From an uncultured Hyphomonadaceae bacterium (lineage in GTDB: Bacteria > Pseudomonadota > Alphaproteobacteria > Caulobacterales > Hyphomonadaceae): a DNA stretch of 64,000 nucleotides. This document shows positions 27,441-35,161 of this stretch, in pieces. Under the pieces are notes generated by a model that ran no database searches, was not told where the DNA came from, and saw only the letters and a list, made by a program, of their open reading frames with translations. Each line of letters begins with the position of its first letter. Positions within the stretch are counted from its first letter, which is position 1. Made by a program: the position numbers and the translations under genes. Location: assembly GCA_913057945.1 (NCBI GenBank), contig CAJXOF010000004.1, positions 62,001-126,000 of the forward strand, given 5' to 3'.

Positions 27441-27751
27441 CAGAGCGTTGCCCCGCCGCCAAACGAGAAGAAGGAGAGGAAGAACGACGTCGCGGCAAAG
27501 GCGATCGAGAGGCCGAACACGATCTGCAGGAGTTTCCGCATGCCGCCGCCGCTCTCGCCGAAGGCAAGGCCAAGGCCGGTCAGGATGATGACAATCGTGG
27601 CGAGGATTTTTGCGACCGGGCCTTCAATTGAGTCGAGGATCGATTGCAGCGGGGCTTCCCAGGGCATGCCGGAGCCGGCAGCGTGCGCCGGGAAGGTGAG
27701 CGCTACGGCAAAAGCCGTCAGGCTCAGGGCTTTGATCAGTCTGTCGTTCAT
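27440..27751 (-). CDS. trbC: Conjugal pilin TrbC (VirB2-like)
   Basis: The 103-aa pilin precursor has a signal peptide (LSLTAFAVALTFPAHA), a short hydrophilic segment and two membrane helices (KILATIVIILTGLGLAFG and FGLSIAFAATSFFLSFF). That is the normal VirB2/TrbC arrangement. The protein is processed and assembled into the pilus. In RP4, TrbC is cyclised by TraF, and a TraF-like peptidase is present at 43293, so the same maturation may occur here. Confidence 0.92.
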   Translation of the reverse strand: MNDRLIKALSLTAFAVALTFPAHAAGSGMPWEAPLQSILDSIEGPVAKILATIVIILTGLGLAFGESGGGMRKLLQIVFGLSIAFAATSFFLSFFSFGGGATL

Positions 27752-28773
27752 TGTGGGTTTATCCTTTCTGGAGCGGTGGAGAGAAGCGGTTCGGAAAAGG
27801 GCAGGCTCGGCAGGACGAGCTGCAGGTCCGGCTGGACGGGGATGAGGTCATAGCCGCTGCGCCCAAGCCCGTTCATGCGCGCAACCGTCTCGACCCGGTG
27901 CGCACCGGCGCGCCGCGTGATGTAGACGACGCAATCAATTGTCTCGGCGATGAGATCATGCGGCACCTGCGCCGAGGTCTCGCCGATAAGCTGTTCGAGC
28001 CGGGAGAGGCCGCCATGGGCCGAGTTTGCATGCAGGGTGGCGATCCCGCCCGGATGGCCGGTATTCCAGGCCTTCAGCATGTCGAGCGCTTCAGCGCCGC
28101 GCACTTCGCCGATAATGATCCGGTCGGGCCGGAGGCGCAGCGTCGAGCGGACAAGATCTGCGAGCGTCACCGATCCCGGCTGGGTCCGCAGCTGCACAGC
28201 ATCGCGCGCCGTCGAGACAAGTTCGCGCGTGTCTTCGAGAATCACGAGCCGGTCGCCCGTGCGGGCGATCTCGGCCAGCAGGGCATTGGCAAGCGTCGTC
28301 TTGCCCGAGCCCGTGCCGCCGACCACGAGAATGTTCTCGCGGCTCCTGACCGCCCGCCGCAGCGCCTCGGCATGATGAGGTGCCATGACACCGGACGACA
28401 CATACTCATCCAAAGCAATCAGCCGGCCGGCAGGCTTGCGGATCGAGAAGCACGGCCCCGGCGCGACAGGCGGCAGGACGCCTTCGAACCGCTCTCCGCC
28501 CAAGGGCAGTTCGGCTGACACGATAGGGGAGGAAGCATCGACGCGCCGGCCCATATGGCTCGCGACGAGACGGATGACGCGCTCCACGTCGCCAGTTGAC
28601 ACGATGAGACCGGACTCGGCCCGGCCAGACCCATGCCGTTCGATCCATAGCTTGCCGTCGGGATTGATCATGATCTCGACGACGGCGGGGTCGTCCAGCG
28701 CGGCAACAATCTCGGTTCCCAATGCCGTCACCAGCATGGCGCGTGTCCGTGTCTGGCTTTGCGCGTCACGCAT
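27748..28773 (-). CDS. trbB: Conjugal transfer ATPase TrbB (VirB11-like)
   Basis: TrbB is a hexameric traffic ATPase on the cytoplasmic side. It has Walker A VVGGTGSGKTTL, an Asp box (LVILEDTRELV), Walker B IIIGEVRGAEALD and the His box GGIATLHANSA, all intact. I start it at 28773 (MRDAQSQTRT), overlapping the copG stop by eight bases; the frame opens at 28818. The length is 341 aa. The stop overlaps the trbC start. Confidence 0.95.
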   Translation of the reverse strand: MRDAQSQTRTRAMLVTALGTEIVAALDDPAVVEIMINPDGKLWIERHGSGRAESGLIVSTGDVERVIRLVASHMGRRVDASSPIVSAELPLGGERFEGVLPPVAPGPCFSIRKPAGRLIALDEYVSSGVMAPHHAEALRRAVRSRENILVVGGTGSGKTTLANALLAEIARTGDRLVILEDTRELVSTARDAVQLRTQPGSVTLADLVRSTLRLRPDRIIIGEVRGAEALDMLKAWNTGHPGGIATLHANSAHGGLSRLEQLIGETSAQVPHDLIAETIDCVVYITRRAGAHRVETVARMNGLGRSGYDLIPVQPDLQLVLPSLPFSEPLLSTAPERINPQ

Positions 28774-29233
28774 CGACTGGCACCTCGCCCAAACGTTCAG
28801 AACTGGAATTACCATCAAACCCGACCGCTTCTTCCGTCACGTCCTCGACCGCATTTTGGAGAATGCGTTGTCCGGAGCGCAGCGCTTCAGCGACCTGCCG
28901 TACGAAGAGGTCGAACCGGAGGTCCCCCTTGGCCCGTGCGGCCTCGACCTGGTTGGCGGGCACCGGCGGTGTCACGGTCAGGAAATAGTGCACGAACGTC
29001 GCCAGCGTTTCGGCAAGCACGAGATTGTCCCGCTCGATCCGCCCGAACTGGCGAGAAAGACGATCGAGGCGGCGATTGATCGCGGCTTCGCGCTTATTGT
29101 CGGACTCACCTGCCCGGTAGGCCGTTACAGCCCCATCGATGATCGTGCTTTCTGACAGGCCAGGGCGCTTCGCCATGGCTTTGAGCCAGTGAAAATTCTC
29201 TGGCGAGATATAGGGCTGGATGCGGGGCTTCAT
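28766..29233 (-). CDS. CopG-like ribbon-helix-helix protein of the trb operon
   Basis: This 155-aa protein is found between traG and trbB in many elements of this type and is usually named a CopG-family regulator. The N-terminal part (YISPENFHWLKAMA, then GLSESTIIDGAVTAY) fits a ribbon-helix-helix DNA-binding fold. The rest is helical (RLDRLSRQFGRIERDN). It may control the transfer operon or take part in DNA processing. It overlaps traG by four bases and trbB by eight. Confidence 0.82.
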   Translation of the reverse strand: MKPRIQPYISPENFHWLKAMAKRPGLSESTIIDGAVTAYRAGESDNKREAAINRRLDRLSRQFGRIERDNLVLAETLATFVHYFLTVTPPVPANQVEAARAKGDLRFDLFVRQVAEALRSGQRILQNAVEDVTEEAVGFDGNSSSERLGEVPVDA

Positions 29234-31293
29234 TGACCGTTCCCCGTGAGATCGATGCCGGTCGCCTGTTCAAGGCTGTCAGCCTGCACGAGTGCGTCGA
29301 ACAGACTGGCCTGCAGGGGATTGCGGACCTTGCGCCGCGCCGTGCCTGGCTTCGAGGGGCCTGCAAGCCGCGCGCGATCCTCGGCCGCGTCCCGCGCCTT
29401 CTGAGGCCCAAGGCCCTCGGTTTCCGGTTCGAGCTCTGCAGCCTGCATCAGGCCTTCATGGATCGACCGGACGTCGCTGCCCCAATCATCCACCCGCACG
29501 TCCGGAATGCAGGCTGCGAAGGCAGGTGCGTCTTTGAGACGTTCGGTGAAGTTTTGGTCCTCGTAATAGCGGAGCTTCAGCGCCCGCACCGGCGGGGAGC
29601 CTGCGACAAGGACGAGTTCCTGATCTGCGGGCAGTTGCATCACTTCACCAGGAGTGAGCAGCTGGCGGGCAGTTTCCTGACGCGAAACCATCTTGTGCGA
29701 CAGCCAGGGCGCGAGCCGGTGGCCGGCATAGTTCTTCATGGCCCGCTGTTCGGTCTTGGTGCCGAGTGCATCGGAGATACGCTTGGCGGTGCGTTCGTCA
29801 TTCGTCGCGAACGCCACCCGCACATGACAATTGTCGAGGATCGCATTCGAGGGGCCGTACGCTTTCTCGATCTGATTCAGCGACTGCGCGATCAGGAAGG
29901 CTTTAAGGCCATAGCCTGCCATGTAGGCGAGCGCACTTTCGAAGAAGTCGAGCCGGCCAAGGGCAGGGAACTCGTCCAGCATGAACAGGACACGGCGACG
30001 GGACTTTGCTTCAGCCAGCGATACTTGAGGTGTAAGTAACCCGCATGCGCCGAGGATATTGGCCACAAACGACCTGCCACGCGAGAATACCGACGGACGT
30101 ATCTCCAGATGTTCAGTGAGCCGGCGTCCTACCTGGTTCAGGATTAGGCGCATGAGCGGCTTCGTGCGCGACAGGTCCGAGGGCGGGACGACAAGATAGA
30201 GCGAAAGCGGTCGGTCGCCAGAAACAAGGTCCTCGATCCGGAAGTCGCTTCGCGAGGTCACTTCCGCGATCACCGGGTCGCGATAGAGCGACAGGAAGCG
30301 CAGCGCGGTGGAGAGCACACCGGAGAGTTCGTTCTCCGACTGGTTCATCAGTTCACGGGCCGTCTCGGCGACCACGGGATGAACCTTCGGCGCTTCACCC
30401 GTTCCGAGATGATTAGTCCGGAGCATGATCGACAGCGTCGTGCGGAAGGTCCGGTCCGGATCGGCGAGGAAGCTCGCCACTCTCGCCAGTGTCTTTTCCC
30501 GTTCGGCATAGAGGACATGCAGGATGACACCGACCAGCAGGGAGTTCGCCTTGTCGACCCAGTGCCCGAGATCGCCGAGCTTGCCCTGCGGGTCCACGAG
30601 GATGTCCGCAATGTTCTGGACATCGCGCACCTCGCAAGGCCCCCGCCGCACTTCCATCAGGGGATTGAAGTGAGCTGACGCAATGTCAGTCGGATCGAAC
30701 CGCAAGCAATGCGAGAACTCCGAGCGCCAGCCAGCGGTCAGCTGCCAGTTCTCACCCTTGATGTCGTGCACCAGAACCGAATGTGGCCAGGAGAGGAGCG
30801 TCGGGACAACAAGGCCCACGCCCTTGCCGGACCGGGTCGGCGCAAAGGCCATGACATGGTCTGGCCCATCATGGCGGAGATAGGATCCTGCCGCTTGGCC
30901 AAGAAACACACCGGCGGGTTTGAGCAAGCCGGATTTGCGCAGATCCCTGCCTTCCGCCCAGCGCGCTGAGCCGAAGGTCGAGACCCGCTTGTCCCACCGT
31001 GCCCGGAGGATCGAACCCGTCACCGCAATCACGATGGCCGCAACTCCGCCCGATCCTGCGATCAATCCGCCCCGGTCGAACACAGCCGGCGCATAAGCAT
31101 CAAAGGAATACCACCATCCGAAAAAGGCCCACGGCACATAGACTGGCATGTCCAGGATGACGAAGAGCGGCTCACCGAGCCGGGGCGACCAGTCAAGCGA
31201 CCATGCCGTCCATTCCGTCGCGCACCAGAGCGCCGTGAGGACAACAGCCAAGACGAGGAGGATCTGCCAGAAGAGGTTTGTGCCATGTTTCAT
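29230..31293 (-). CDS. traG: Type IV coupling protein TraG (VirD4-like)
   Basis: TraG connects the relaxase-DNA complex to the secretion channel. It has two N-terminal membrane segments (WQILLVLAVVLTALWC and VAAIVIAVTGSIL), Walker A APTRSGKGVGLV followed by the usual VHDIKGENW, and Walker B LFMLDEFPALGRL. The length is about 687 aa. The frame reaches 31311 through a TTG, but ATG 31293 fits the family start MKHGTNLFWQ. It heads the operon copG-trbBCDEJLFGI, and its promoter must lie in the gap up to 31607. Confidence 0.95.
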   Translation of the reverse strand: MKHGTNLFWQILLVLAVVLTALWCATEWTAWSLDWSPRLGEPLFVILDMPVYVPWAFFGWWYSFDAYAPAVFDRGGLIAGSGGVAAIVIAVTGSILRARWDKRVSTFGSARWAEGRDLRKSGLLKPAGVFLGQAAGSYLRHDGPDHVMAFAPTRSGKGVGLVVPTLLSWPHSVLVHDIKGENWQLTAGWRSEFSHCLRFDPTDIASAHFNPLMEVRRGPCEVRDVQNIADILVDPQGKLGDLGHWVDKANSLLVGVILHVLYAEREKTLARVASFLADPDRTFRTTLSIMLRTNHLGTGEAPKVHPVVAETARELMNQSENELSGVLSTALRFLSLYRDPVIAEVTSRSDFRIEDLVSGDRPLSLYLVVPPSDLSRTKPLMRLILNQVGRRLTEHLEIRPSVFSRGRSFVANILGACGLLTPQVSLAEAKSRRRVLFMLDEFPALGRLDFFESALAYMAGYGLKAFLIAQSLNQIEKAYGPSNAILDNCHVRVAFATNDERTAKRISDALGTKTEQRAMKNYAGHRLAPWLSHKMVSRQETARQLLTPGEVMQLPADQELVLVAGSPPVRALKLRYYEDQNFTERLKDAPAFAACIPDVRVDDWGSDVRSIHEGLMQAAELEPETEGLGPQKARDAAEDRARLAGPSKPGTARRKVRNPLQASLFDALVQADSLEQATGIDLTGNGQ

Positions 31294-31607
31294 GACACAG
31301 AACCTGACCAATCAGCCCCTCAGTCTCCAGAGAGGAAATTGGGGGAAATCAGGGGGATATTCTGAATATTTCGGAACAGCAGGGTGGATAAAGTGAGGTT
31401 CCGGTAAGAATCCGTAGTGGCTAAAAAGTTCCGAAACCAGACATTAGAAGCACGGCACAACGTTCCAAATAGCAGACATTCCCAGCGCATTTTCACAGCC
31501 ACTCCCCATAGTAGACACTAGAAACGCTGAGGCGCATAAAATGAGCAGCATCACAGACTCGGAACTATGGCCGCGCGGAACGTTCAACCGAATAGGCAAG
31601 CGAGCCA
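31294..31607. other. Intergenic region upstream of traG, no gene seen
   Basis: About 310 bases hold no convincing gene; a 60-codon open frame on the minus strand looks like chance. The stretch is AT-richer than traG. It contains several TTCCG/CGGAA boxes (near 31371, 31398, 31429, 31463, 31560 and 31576), one of them in the palindrome GAACGTTC at 31578-31585. CAGACATT also appears twice. It must carry the traG promoter and could bind a transfer regulator. Confidence 0.5.
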
Positions 31608-31644
31608 TTGACACACACATTAACACAACATATTTGTTGTGTTA
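31608..31644 (+). promoter_or_regulatory. Promoter and perfect palindrome at the start of the seven-gene operon
   Basis: TTGACA (31608-31613) is a consensus -35. Seventeen bases later TATTTG (31631-31636) can serve as a -10. TAACACAACA (31621-31630) and TGTTGTGTTA (31635-31644) are perfect 10-base arms around TATT, so the palindrome covers the -10 and ends on the A of the first ATG. Transcription from this promoter would begin at or beside that ATG, giving a leaderless message. A repressor bound to the palindrome would block it. The XRE protein of the operon is the obvious candidate. Confidence 0.7.
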
Positions 31645-32081
31645 TGGAGCTAGCGATTGATCCCAATACTGGATATTTGCCGCCTGGCGTTTATGAGACG
31701 ACATGGTCCGAGGTGGAGATCCTGTGCGGTGAAAACTCACACCGTCAGCGCTTGCTAGGCGGACTGAGGCAGGCGCTTTTGAATTTGCGAGATGCTGGAT
31801 GCAAAAAGGTTTTGTTGGATGGCAGCTTCGTGTCGGCGAAAGCTCTTCCCAACGACTATGATGGTGCCTGGGAGCCAGCTGGCGTCGACCCGGATCTCAT
31901 CGACGAGGTCTTACTGACGTTCGACGATGGTCGTGCGGCGATGAAGGGGAAGTATTTTGGCGAGCTCTTTCCAGCGACAGAGCTTGCAAATGGCAGAACC
32001 ATTTACCGAGATTTTTTTCAGAAGGACCGCAATGGCGTTCCCAAAGGTGTCCTGGAGATCGATCTAGGGAGCATCACATGA
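31644..32081 (+). CDS. DUF6932-like nucleotidyltransferase-fold protein
   Basis: The 145-aa protein shows the DUF6932 pattern: LPPGVYETTWSEVE near the start and VLLDGSFVSAKALPNDYDG at residues 57-74. The GS and the later D-x-D (G60-S61, D71 and D73) match the core of nucleotidyltransferase-fold enzymes, including MNT-type antitoxins. It begins at the ATG that ends the palindrome, with no ribosome site, so it is probably read from a leaderless message. Its stop overlaps the next start (ATGA). The frame is open to a TTG at 31608, but that TTG is part of the -35. It may modify the partner protein or act on a nucleotide. Confidence 0.75.
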   Translation: MELAIDPNTGYLPPGVYETTWSEVEILCGENSHRQRLLGGLRQALLNLRDAGCKKVLLDGSFVSAKALPNDYDGAWEPAGVDPDLIDEVLLTFDDGRAAMKGKYFGELFPATELANGRTIYRDFFQKDRNGVPKGVLEIDLGSIT

Positions 32082-33538
32082 TCACCAATGAACGACAGTA
32101 TAAGATGACGCGGACGCAAGCCGAGAAATTTCGGATGGCGCTGGTTGACCTTGAAAAGAGGCAGACGCTTCGCAGCGACTTGCATCCGCGCCTAGCGCGC
32201 GCGGAACGTGAAGCGCTCCAAAGCCAGTTGCAGGATCTGATTGATGAACTTGAGGCGTATGATGCCCTTCAAAGATCCGAAGCGCCGGTTATAGAGATTG
32301 ATGATTTTAGTGATCTCGCCGAAGGTTTGATCAAGGCGCGTATTGCGTCTGGGCTCAATCAACAAGACCTTGCCGACAGGGTCGGGCTAAAGCCACAGCA
32401 AATTCAGCGCTACGAATCAGAAAGGTATGCTGGCGCAAGCTTGGCGCGCCTCAATGAAATTGTGCAGGCGCTTGGCGTGCGGATCACCAACGACATTTTC
32501 GTTCCCTTTGCACCTAGTGGATTTGGCGGTCTTGCGAAGAAGGTTTCGCAAGTCGGCGTCGACAGAGACTTTCTGATGTCACGGCTGATGGATTCAAAGG
32601 ACGTCGCCATCGTTCAGAATGAAATTGTATCGGAAGACTATGACGTGGATGCGTCGCTTGGTCGGACTACGGAGGTTCTCGACCGTATCTATGGATGGTC
32701 TCGAGACAGCATTTTCGGTGCGCCCCCGCTGACGCGACCGGTCATGGCCGCCGCTGAAGCACGTTTCAAAATGCCTGCCCGAAGAGCGAAGTCGGAGACG
32801 AGCGCTTATGCGGCGTACGCTCATTATCTTGCTCTCATTGTCATGCGAGCCATGGAGGACGTCCCTATCGAGCCGATTCCGGAAGATCCGGACATCATGC
32901 GTGAGGCAATCTTAGCGGCATATGGAGAACTCTCGCTAAGCGCGTGTTTGAACTATGCTTGGGACTTGGGGGTCGCAATCCTGCCGCTGAATGACGGCGG
33001 AACCTTTCATGGCGCGTGCTGGCGCTATGAAGGACGAAACGTAATTGTACTAAAACAGCGATCGCGGCATCAGGCGCGCTGGTTGTTTGATTTGCTGCAC
33101 GAACTTTATCACGCTTCCCAACACCCTGATCAGGATACTTTTGAAGTCATCGAGGCCGACGAAACCTCTGATGAGCGGCGCGTGTCGAGTGAGGAAGTCA
33201 TGGCCAGTCAGTTCGCTGGCGAGGTCATGCTGAAGGGGCGCGCGGACGAGATCGCGAAACTTTGCGTCGCAGCTGCGGGCGGCCGCGTCCAACGTCTGAC
33301 AGCGATCGTTCCTGACATTGCGGAACGTGAAAGTGTCGACGTCGGAGCTCTTGCGAACTATCTTGCCTTCAGACTGTCCTGGCAAAGCATCAACTGGTGG
33401 GGTGCGGCAGCGAACCTCCAGCGAAGCGACGACGACCCGTGGGAGGTCGCACGCGATGTTTTCTTTCAGCGTTTTGCTTTTGGAATACCAGACCAGATAG
33501 ACCGGGGGCTCCTGGAGCGCGCCCTGGAGAAAGGATGA
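32078..33538 (+). CDS. XRE-ImmA/IrrE fusion: DNA-binding regulator with metalloprotease domain
   Basis: The 486-aa protein combines an N-terminal coiled segment, an XRE helix-turn-helix near residues 82-140 (ASGLNQQDLADRVGLKPQQI) and a C-terminal ImmA/IrrE zinc-protease domain with HELYH at 341-345. ImmA-type proteases cleave repressors after a stress or phage signal. Here repressor and protease are one chain, so self-regulation or sensing through cleavage is likely. It is coupled to DUF6932 by an ATGA overlap and to the next gene in the same way. An alternative ATG lies nine codons inside. It most likely binds the palindrome at 31621. Confidence 0.88.
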   Translation: MITNERQYKMTRTQAEKFRMALVDLEKRQTLRSDLHPRLARAEREALQSQLQDLIDELEAYDALQRSEAPVIEIDDFSDLAEGLIKARIASGLNQQDLADRVGLKPQQIQRYESERYAGASLARLNEIVQALGVRITNDIFVPFAPSGFGGLAKKVSQVGVDRDFLMSRLMDSKDVAIVQNEIVSEDYDVDASLGRTTEVLDRIYGWSRDSIFGAPPLTRPVMAAAEARFKMPARRAKSETSAYAAYAHYLALIVMRAMEDVPIEPIPEDPDIMREAILAAYGELSLSACLNYAWDLGVAILPLNDGGTFHGACWRYEGRNVIVLKQRSRHQARWLFDLLHELYHASQHPDQDTFEVIEADETSDERRVSSEEVMASQFAGEVMLKGRADEIAKLCVAAAGGRVQRLTAIVPDIAERESVDVGALANYLAFRLSWQSINWWGAAANLQRSDDDPWEVARDVFFQRFAFGIPDQIDRGLLERALEKG

Positions 33539-34116
33539 CAATGGCCCCCCTCAAAAAACCTGAACCCTTGAAAATTTCATGCACGATGACGGACTGCGAC
33601 AATGACCTGCATTGTTTCAAGGCGACCCAGAAAATGCCAACTGTAGACCGTGGAAAATGTCGTGCATGCAATGCTGATCTTGTGGATTGGTCTCGTGTCC
33701 ATATGCGCGCGATCGGCGACGCTGCTTACACGTTTGAAGCGCTGAAACGGGAGACCATACGGCACCACTTTTTTCATGTGCCGATTGATCAAAAGGCCAT
33801 CAACTATGCTCGGCGCAAAGGGCGCAAGAAGTTGAAAGAAGCCATTCGGGCCCGGATAGAAAAGTCGATCGGTCCTGCGGTCCCTTCGTGGGATGGTCGC
33901 CAGACCCCGATGAAGGACAATCCGATTTTTTACGGTCAGCACGCAACCGCAACTTGTTGCCGGACCTGCCTCGCCTACTGGCACGCCATTCCGAAAGGCG
34001 AACGTCTGACACATGGCCAGATCGATTACTGCGTCGATCTCTTGGAACTCTTTTTCGACGAACGCATGCCCGATCTTAGCGAAGATCCGGTCCATGTGCC
34101 TCGCAATCGCAAGTGA
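33535..34116 (+). CDS. Cysteine-rich DUF4186-like protein
   Basis: The start codon overlaps the stop of the previous gene (ATGA), which fixes it at 33535 although the frame is open earlier. The 193-aa protein has two Cys clusters near the N-terminus (CTMTDCDNDLHC and CRACNADL) and a second region FYGQHATATCCRTCLAYWH near residue 145. The latter strongly recalls the DUF4186 family signature. Four or more Cys and His residues suggest bound zinc. The middle is basic and helical (RRKGRKKLKEAIRARIEK). The function is not known; I would expect RNA or DNA binding from the basic part, but that is an inference. Confidence 0.65.
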   Translation: MTMAPLKKPEPLKISCTMTDCDNDLHCFKATQKMPTVDRGKCRACNADLVDWSRVHMRAIGDAAYTFEALKRETIRHHFFHVPIDQKAINYARRKGRKKLKEAIRARIEKSIGPAVPSWDGRQTPMKDNPIFYGQHATATCCRTCLAYWHAIPKGERLTHGQIDYCVDLLELFFDERMPDLSEDPVHVPRNRK

Positions 34117-34135
34117 TCGGACCGGAGCGGCGGAC

Positions 34136-35161
34136 ATGAGTGCTGAAAAAGCCATCGACACTCGGCCTTTCGCCGACACCCTGCGCGGCAGGGCGATCCG
34201 CCCCCAAGAGGAAAAGCTGCTAATCTCAGTTTTGGAAGGATCAGATCAGGAAGGCGACCTCACCGTTCCGACAAATTGCGATGGCGTTGGCCGAATCCGA
34301 CACTTCAAACACGAGACGGCACCAGGGTGGCCCGCAAACTATCTGCCAACAGCACCCGCCGCTAGAGCGCTCGGCCTCGCGCATGCGCCAACGGCTATGA
34401 CCGCACAGGTTTTCCAGAATGCGGCCTGTCCATGGCGTTGTTGGTATTGTTTTGTTCCTTACAATCTTCTGAGTGCCGATCAGAAGCGCTCCCGTTGGAT
34501 GAGCGCCAGGGAGCTTGTCGGGCTCTATCAGCAAGAATCATCGCCCCCCCGTTTGATCGATCTATCTGGCGGCTCGCCGGATTTGGTTCCGGAATGGTCG
34601 GTATGGATGATGGATGCGCTCGATGCGGCTGCGCTCAGTCATTCAACATATCTGTGGACCGATGACAATCTCAGCACGACCTACTTGTTCGACCAGCTGA
34701 CCACGGCCCAGCTTGACCGTCTTCAAGCCTACCAAAATTACGGGCGCGTGTGTTGCTTTAAGGGGTTCGATGCCGCGTCATTCTCGTTCAACACGCGCGC
34801 TATTGAGTCCGATTTTGATCGTCAATTTGAAATCATGGCCCGACTGCTGACACTCAATATCGACCTCTATGGCTATCTCACCCTGACGGCACAAACCGAC
34901 GAGGGGCTGGTGTCGAAGATGTCAGCCTTCCTCGACCGCCTCCAGGGACTCGATCCACATTTGCCACTTCGCATCATTCCCTTGCGGATCGGGGTCTATG
35001 GGCCGGTTTCAGGCCGGATGACGCCGGAGCGAGAAAGAAGCCTGGAGGTCCAGGACGCCGCCATTTCATGCTGGAACGCAGAACTCGAGGCGAGGTATTC
35101 ACCAGAATTGCGGGCAAAGCCAATCTACGAAATCCCCATTCGCGCGGGTCGAACAGCATGA
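34136..35161 (+). CDS. Radical SAM enzyme of unknown reaction
   Basis: The cluster motif CPWRCWYC gives C98, C102 and C105 (CxxxCxxC) for a 4Fe-4S cluster. DLSGGSPDLVPEW follows at the place of the GGE motif that binds S-adenosylmethionine. The rest fits a partial TIM barrel to 341 aa, without a twitch or SPASM Cys-rich tail. ATG 34136 has GGAG nine bases upstream; it starts 19 bases after the previous stop and ends in an ATGA overlap with the methyltransferase-like gene. It does not carry the viperin signature. Radical chemistry on a nucleoside, a base in nucleic acid or a peptide is possible; the partners favour a nucleotide or nucleic acid. Confidence 0.85.
   Translation: MSAEKAIDTRPFADTLRGRAIRPQEEKLLISVLEGSDQEGDLTVPTNCDGVGRIRHFKHETAPGWPANYLPTAPAARALGLAHAPTAMTAQVFQNAACPWRCWYCFVPYNLLSADQKRSRWMSARELVGLYQQESSPPRLIDLSGGSPDLVPEWSVWMMDALDAAALSHSTYLWTDDNLSTTYLFDQLTTAQLDRLQAYQNYGRVCCFKGFDAASFSFNTRAIESDFDRQFEIMARLLTLNIDLYGYLTLTAQTDEGLVSKMSAFLDRLQGLDPHLPLRIIPLRIGVYGPVSGRMTPERERSLEVQDAAISCWNAELEARYSPELRAKPIYEIPIRAGRTA

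Noticed and set aside
31444..31626. 60-codon minus-strand frame upstream of traG
   Set aside because: No ribosome site or recognisable sequence, and it overlaps the promoter and palindrome of the seven-gene operon.
34136..35161. Radical SAM enzyme as a viperin
   Set aside because: The cluster motif is CPWRCWYC and the flanking residues lack the viperin signature, although a kinase gene is nearby.
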